The notes beneath the pieces were generated by a model, which saw only the letters and a program-made list of their open reading frames with translations, ran no database searches and was not told the origin of the DNA. Positions 58,935 through 64,000 of a stretch of 64,000 nt of DNA are shown one piece after another. Within the stretch, counting starts at the first letter, position 1. Each line of letters begins with the position of its first letter. Position numbers and translations under genes: made by a program. Origin of the DNA: Moniliophthora roreri. Its lineage: Eukaryota > Basidiomycota > Agaricomycetes > Agaricales > Marasmiaceae. The DNA lies in contig LATX02000213.1 in assembly GCA_001466705.2 (NCBI GenBank), positions 124,001 to 188,000 of the forward strand. The letters run 5' to 3'.

Positions 58935-60559
58935 ACGCGCCTTCGAAAGCTCTTGAATGTTAACAGCAGAGAACGTATTCAGTCTAGACGGGAGTCAACG
59001 TTACGGATAATAAGCTTACGATATGGGTAGTATTACCCTGGTGAGTTCCATCTGTATGGTGTCAACGTGGTACACGAACTCAAGTCTGGTGACATCAATT
59101 CATGGTGAAAAGGGTTGTGCAAGTCGACGCGAGCATTTCCGAATCTCTGGGGCATGATGATAACCTCTGAGGCATGATGGCAACATGGTGGTTAGACTCA
59201 GAGTGACCAGAAAGTGATCGGGACCACATGGCCCGCGCGACGTTGCTTTCTTTCTCCATCATCTTTCGCTCTCCCCGGTCATCCCTCATCGTAGAGATCA
59301 TGAAGCTCAAGATTTTGGACTCATGGGTCATATTTGCTCTATATTTGAGAATGTCTAGCTGGAAAGGAAGTTGAGGGTGAGTTAATTCGACCAAGCCTTG
59401 ACGTGGCAAGGCTGAACATCATAGCAGATCCTCGCAATACTCAGCACTCCCCTTTGCGGCATGCAGTCTTTTAGCTCGATAGTTTTTGCAAGCGTTCGGA
59501 ACTCGCCAAGGAGTGTCTTGAGAGTCGGAATCTACCCTTTTATCGTTATCCTTCCACCACAGACTTTTGGTACATTTTGAGGATCTCAAGGATTCAACTC
59601 GTTGCTCTCTCGAAATAGTAAAGGCATCCTAATGGTGTTTTCCTGATACAGCAGAAAGCCTGCAGCCCGTTCAGCCCGCCTGGCAGAAGTCTATTGGGAT
59701 ACTTGATACAGAAAGACTTTCGACTCTCCTTGTAGTAATAGCAATGACATACAAGCCTAATGGAAGATGGTACGTTGTAGCTGTCTTGAATCTAAATATA
59801 TGGGCTGACTCTCGTTGGTGCTCGTTCATCACTCCTCAACTGGCATGGTGGCAAGCTTACAGCCCTTCTGCTCAGCCTTCTTCCTATAATTATCACCGAG
59901 ACTGAAAGGAGCACACCCAATCGGGCTTTCCAGAATTCACACATTCGATTTATAGAGGTTCTTTAGGAAAAGGTATGCTTGAACAGTCTGATGACCAGTT
60001 TTCTCTCCAGCTGAAACGAGCACTGATTTTTTCGGGCTAGACTTCTGATATAAACGCATCTCGTTTTTGATGTGGGCGTTTCCTTTAGGTACGTTCAAGG
60101 CTGTCCTAGCGCCTCTCAGGCGGGTTCTCCGACTCTTGGATGGATGATCGTCAGTATTGACTGTAGAGAGTTGTAGAGCTTGCGATGATCCCTACAGATG
60201 CTCATTATTACTCAGGAATGTCCTTCAACACCGAATTTAGGTTGCTCATGCACTAAATCAGGTGTGTGCATCATTGCAATTCTTCATAAAAGCACGCCTA
60301 ATTTGCTTGGTGTAGGTACAGTCAAGCCCCTCCCCGGACAAACGGCACCGATTCGCTTAATCTTGCTTCTCTTTGCCTTTGCTGCAGTCAGCACCGTGCA
60401 TACCTCACCACTGATGAACACATCTTCTAGAAATGTTCGACCAGGTGCACCATCCTTCCTATAGATGCCGCGGATTAGTCGCTGATGTAACTTTTCTCCC
60501 TAAAAGGCTACGTGTCGTCTCGATTCATCAGGAGGCAGGATCTTGGCGGCCTGAGCATC
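58935..60559. other. 1.6-kb spacer
   Basis: Short frames on both strands (e.g. 59095-59409 minus and 60198-60464 plus) show no domain. Nothing is supported as a gene. Confidence 0.45.
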
Positions 60560-60903
60560 GCCACCGAGAATGCTCCTAGCAATCTGGCAGATGCAGCTGA
60601 TGATGCTAGTACCACCGCGAGGATACTGTTGGAAAAGCTCTAGACAGTGTTGACGCCACCAGCATGGACGTCTCGAGCGACGCTGGGGATGCCGTCACAG
60701 ATACTTTAGACAATGCCAGTGACGTCGACACGAGCGCTGGAGATAATGGTGGGGACGTTACTGGTACCGTCGAGAATTCTGGAAATCTCCCTTCAAGCGC
60801 TCTAGATGGCCTCCCAAGCAACCGAATAACGAACGGTAAATCGGAAGAGGTACTGTCAGTGACGGCGCTCAAGCTGGAGTTAGTGGCGGTGCTGACGTCG
60901 TGA
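60560..60903 (+). pseudogene. Ser/Asp/Gly-rich repetitive ORF fragment, frame-broken
   Basis: One frame reads NAPSNLADAADDASTTARIL and stops; a second continues GKALDSVDATSMDVSSDAGD and AVTDTLDNASDVDTSAGDNG to 60903. The repeated VD/TLD/SDAGD words suggest an acidic repeat protein that has lost its reading frame. No ATG, domain or signal peptide is found in a joined frame. Confidence 0.45.
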
Positions 60904-61225
60904 ATTCTGCTAATGGATTGCGGTCAGTTTTCATTGCTTATCATGTTCTGCAGAATGTTGCTGAAGGTTTTGTCGCTGCAGTTGCAAGATTCCTTGGGCA
61001 TTTGTTGATGGGTTACTCCTGGAAACTGGTAGCATTGTGGAAGCTGTAGGCTCTACTGGTGTTTAGATGTGTAAATTAGCATTAGAACGATGTACAGGTT
61101 CTAAGTAGTTGTAATGTGTGGCGCGACGCGTCATACACGTGCCGTCAACCAAACCGTAACGTCACATGTATGATGTGCGTGACCGCGATATAAAGTCATC
61201 AGGCCGTTGGTTTTCTGTTTCTCTT

Positions 61226-61249
61226 CGACGACGACGACGACGACGACGA
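61226..61249 (+). repeat. (CGA)8 microsatellite abutting the start codon
   Basis: Eight CGA units run directly into the ATG at 61249, whose A is the last base of the repeat. It lies in the 5' leader of the RING-RRM gene, so length changes could affect start-site context. Confidence 0.8.
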
Positions 61250-64000
61250 TGGCGAATCCAGCAACACCACAGCGCACGACCCGCGGCGCTCACAATCCTC
61301 ATGCTCATTCCATTTCTCATCCTTATATCCGTGACCCCGTTTCTCCTCCTTCCCCATATACTCCCCTCAGTCTCCGTTCATTTCCATCCTCAAATGCGAG
61401 CCCAGCATCCACCCTTGCGACTCCAAACAGTGTCGCAAATATCTCACCAGCTTTCAAGCGACCTTCTTTTAGCTCACCGCAGGTATCGCGGCTGTCTAGT
61501 CATATGAGAAGTAGCAGCAGCAGTATCGCAGATCTCACTCATAACTGGAGGAATCGTGCGACTGAGAATGGTATCAAGGTCGCAGCAGATGACTCTTATC
61601 TTGACGATGCCGATGGTGAACCTTTTTTCTTCGGGTTTGTCGAAGAAAGCAAACTGACCTATGCGCATACAGTTTCCCTTTCCGATACCTCCGGATTTAC
61701 CAACGCAGATGATAGTCAGTCTTTGCATTTTCTCACTGTTGAACTTCGTTCAACTTATTCATTTTGTTTGACAGTTCCTCCACCTCAGCCCTTCATGTCG
61801 GCGCACCGCCGCCGGGCATTCTCGCAGTCAAACGTTGGGGTATTGCCGCCAGTTCCAAATGTTCCCCGAACACCTGTCAATCGTCGACTTCAACCAACTT
61901 CCCCTCTCGTCCGCAGAACCCTTTCATCCCTCAACCCCAACACAGCTACACCACCTCCCAAACGCAATTTGGCCCAGCAGCTCAGACTGAAAGGAAGTTT
62001 TACTGATCCTCCTCAACTTAGAAAAAGAGAAGCCTTCGGAGTGGTACGTGAATTCCCGTCACCTTCTACCGCATTGCTTACATTATCTTTCAGGTACCGG
62101 TTGCATCGCAAAACATACCCACCAACACCAACGGCGACGCCTCCTTCGAGCTTTTCGACATCGACGAAAATGACTATGAATATGAATACGAATACGAAAA
62201 CGATCAGCAACATGGATTGGAACTCAAAGGTGTCGACGACAGCATGGAATACGAATATCCATCCGTCGGTAACCCGCAGCTTTCCGGTCATCCTCAGCAG
62301 CACCAACAACCCTCACACGCCGTTAACTTCCACCATCCTCAGAACTACCCTATGAATCCCACTGTACTCTCTCTCTTCGGTCAGCCTACGTTTGCCGATC
62401 CGTTCGGCGGACCTGGCACTATAGGTGCTGGTAGTGCGCTCAATGGCAGGATCGCAGATAGTGTCGAACAGCACTTCAACCAGTACCAGCAGCAGCAGCA
62501 GGCTTATGCCAATCGAGCCCCTCCGGGTCTCGGTTTGCCTATGAATGTTGGGCTCCGAGGACCGAGTCACCTCCAGAACCCTTCACAAGGCTATCCTGTG
62601 GGAGCTCATTTGGCGCCTAATCATATTGCTGTTCATCCCCGCCAACCAAGTGGTCATATGCAGTCCTCACCCATCCCTTCCATCTCTCACTTAACGCCGT
62701 CTCTAACGCCGTCGCCGCACGCGCCTTCACTTCCTTTGCATCATCCCGAACCATCCGACATTCACCAGAACGGTTATCCCGTTGAACGTTCTTCAAGTGC
62801 ACCTACCATGGCTCCTTCAATGCGTGGTGCTTCACCAGGAGCATCTTTAACTGCAAATGCTGTTACCGTGGGAGACACTCAACCCCCAACTTCGTGCGCA
62901 GTATGTTCACGTACGAACTTGACACGTCTAGCCATTCTCAGCCCATGTGGTCATCCGTTGTGCTCGGCATGTTTGACTAGCGCCTTGAACATTGTCGGCG
63001 AGAAAGACATGGAGTGCGCCTCGTGCAAACAGGAAGTCGTCGACTTCAAGCTTGTCACTAACAGCACTGCTACTGGTAGTGCCAATACCTCAATCTCGAG
63101 CTCGGGAGATGATTCCAAGAAGCCTGGGAAGAAGCAGACTCTCGAGAGGGGCAAGACCTTCACGGAGCCGCTATTCTCTTCTCCTGGGAGTGCACACAGT
63201 GGACTCGAAAGCGCCTTCGAGTTCAATGGCTACATGCCAGACTTTGATCCGGATGATGTGTTCTCTATTGGTACGTTCGGTGCCGAGGAGAATGTAATTA
63301 GAGCGAGCACTCCACCGCCCAAGAGCAAGGTGAAGGTATATGCTCGTGATACCGGTGTCTCAGAGACCATGGAACAGACCTCGTCCTTGAAGAGGGACCT
63401 TATTGTGTTGAGGATTGATAATGTTCCTTGGGTAAGTTGTCATTCGCTGTTGCTTTCCGCACTTTGCTAACCAGCTTCTTTCTTTCAGGATATCACACCA
63501 CCTCGGATTTCTGCTTGGCTTCAACAACCTATTGTACGTGTTCATGTTCTGCTCGACCGTAAGGGCAAAACGATGAGCCACGCCTTCGTCGAGGTCGACG
63601 GAGAAGAGACCGCTGGAGCCATTCTCCGAGGCGAAGCCAAGACTGAAGGTGGTAAGCCTAAACTGCGGGGAACTGTCCTGGGGAAGGGTAGACGTGCACG
63701 GGGCGTCACAGTGACTCGAAGCTCCCAGCAAGAATTGATGAGCGCGGCAAGTACCGTATCATTGTTTTGAAAGCTATATCTGACCTCCTATTTCATTTAC
63801 AGCTCTTCCCAGCTTGGCAAGGTTCTTTCGACGGTTCCCGTCCTTCTCTCGCAGGTCTTGACAACGACCGTGTCATCGGTGCGCTCGAGAGCGGCCTGAT
63901 GACAGAGAGTGAGGTTGCCGCCCTATTGTATTTGATCCGCAGCCCCGATGTATGTTTCATCTCCTATTCTCTTCCGCGAGATTAATCAATTACTTCTTTA
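61249..64000 (+). CDS. RING-finger plus RRM-like protein, runs off right edge
   Basis: Start chosen at the first ATG (MANPATPQRTTRGA), since the frame upstream begins only with TTG. The N-terminus is Ser/Pro-rich and disordered, followed by an acidic run NDYEYEYEYEND and Gln/His-rich parts (HFNQYQQQQQAY). A C3HC4-type RING follows: CAVCSRTNLTRLAILSPCGH, PLCSACL and CASC. An RRM-like fold starts RDLIVLRIDNVPWDITPPRI and continues VRVHVLLDRKGKTMSHAFVE with VDGEETAGAILRGE. A last visible exon reads LFPAWQGSFDGSRPSLAGLD. This is the layout of RING/RRM regulators of RNA and ubiquitin; the exact role is unknown. The gene is incomplete at the window end. Introns lie near 61720-61770, 62040-62095, 63430-63490 and 63750-63800. 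Confidence 0.8.

Overview
The window is eukaryotic and fits a mushroom-type basidiomycete (Agaricomycete). Genes lie close together on both strands and are cut by many introns of about 45-70 bp with GT..AG ends. The families are typical of that group: DUF6534 membrane proteins, F-box/LRR proteins, GMC oxidoreductases, MYND proteins and small secreted Cys-rich proteins. No tRNA, rRNA, CRISPR array or bacterial operon was seen.

Layout. 0-6.4 kb: a small basidiomycete-type protein, an APH-like kinase with an altered catalytic loop, a small GTPase-like gene divergent from a SIRT5-type sirtuin whose C-terminus is frameshifted by a 7-bp tandem duplication, and a decayed MYND-type gene. 8.7-13.7 kb: RNA14 (nine exons read cleanly) and an F-box protein. 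13.9-21.6 kb: membrane-anchored fatty aldehyde dehydrogenase (ALDH3), a DUF6534 membrane protein and a histidine acid phosphatase. 22-28.6 kb: an unknown gene divergent from a GMC oxidoreductase, crossed by an apparently exact 1,847-bp tandem duplication joined by a single N, almost certainly an assembly artefact. 28.9-30.2 kb: two unrecognised genes. 30.8-35.1 kb: a broken F-box gene and an acylaminoacyl-peptidase. 36.3-40.5 kb: a truncated GMC fragment followed by about 4 kb of CpG-stripped repeat DNA. 41.7-48.1 kb: intact F-box gene, mitochondrial ornithine-type carrier, Zn-dependent polyol dehydrogenase, dephospho-CoA kinase. 48.3-52 kb: degenerate tandem repeats, a thioesterase and an F-box remnant. 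52.2-57 kb: a head-to-head pair of secreted six-Cys-module proteins with mirrored promoters, and a HOS2-type histone deacetylase. 57.5-61 kb: another F-box wreck and a decayed repeat-rich ORF. 61.2 kb to the right edge: a RING plus RRM protein that runs off the window.

Housekeeping genes (RNA14, HOS2, CAB5, APEH, ALDH3) reconstruct cleanly. The broken frames are therefore local gene decay rather than general sequence error. The genes do not form one pathway. The accessory content is F-box birth-and-death, secreted-protein duplication and a methylation-scarred repeat island. I did not find a clear new biochemical system. The most unusual items are the mirrored secreted-protein pair, the zero-CpG island, the 14-bp perfect inverted repeat in the GMC bidirectional promoter, and the duplicated terminal-exon array at 48.3-49.1 kb.
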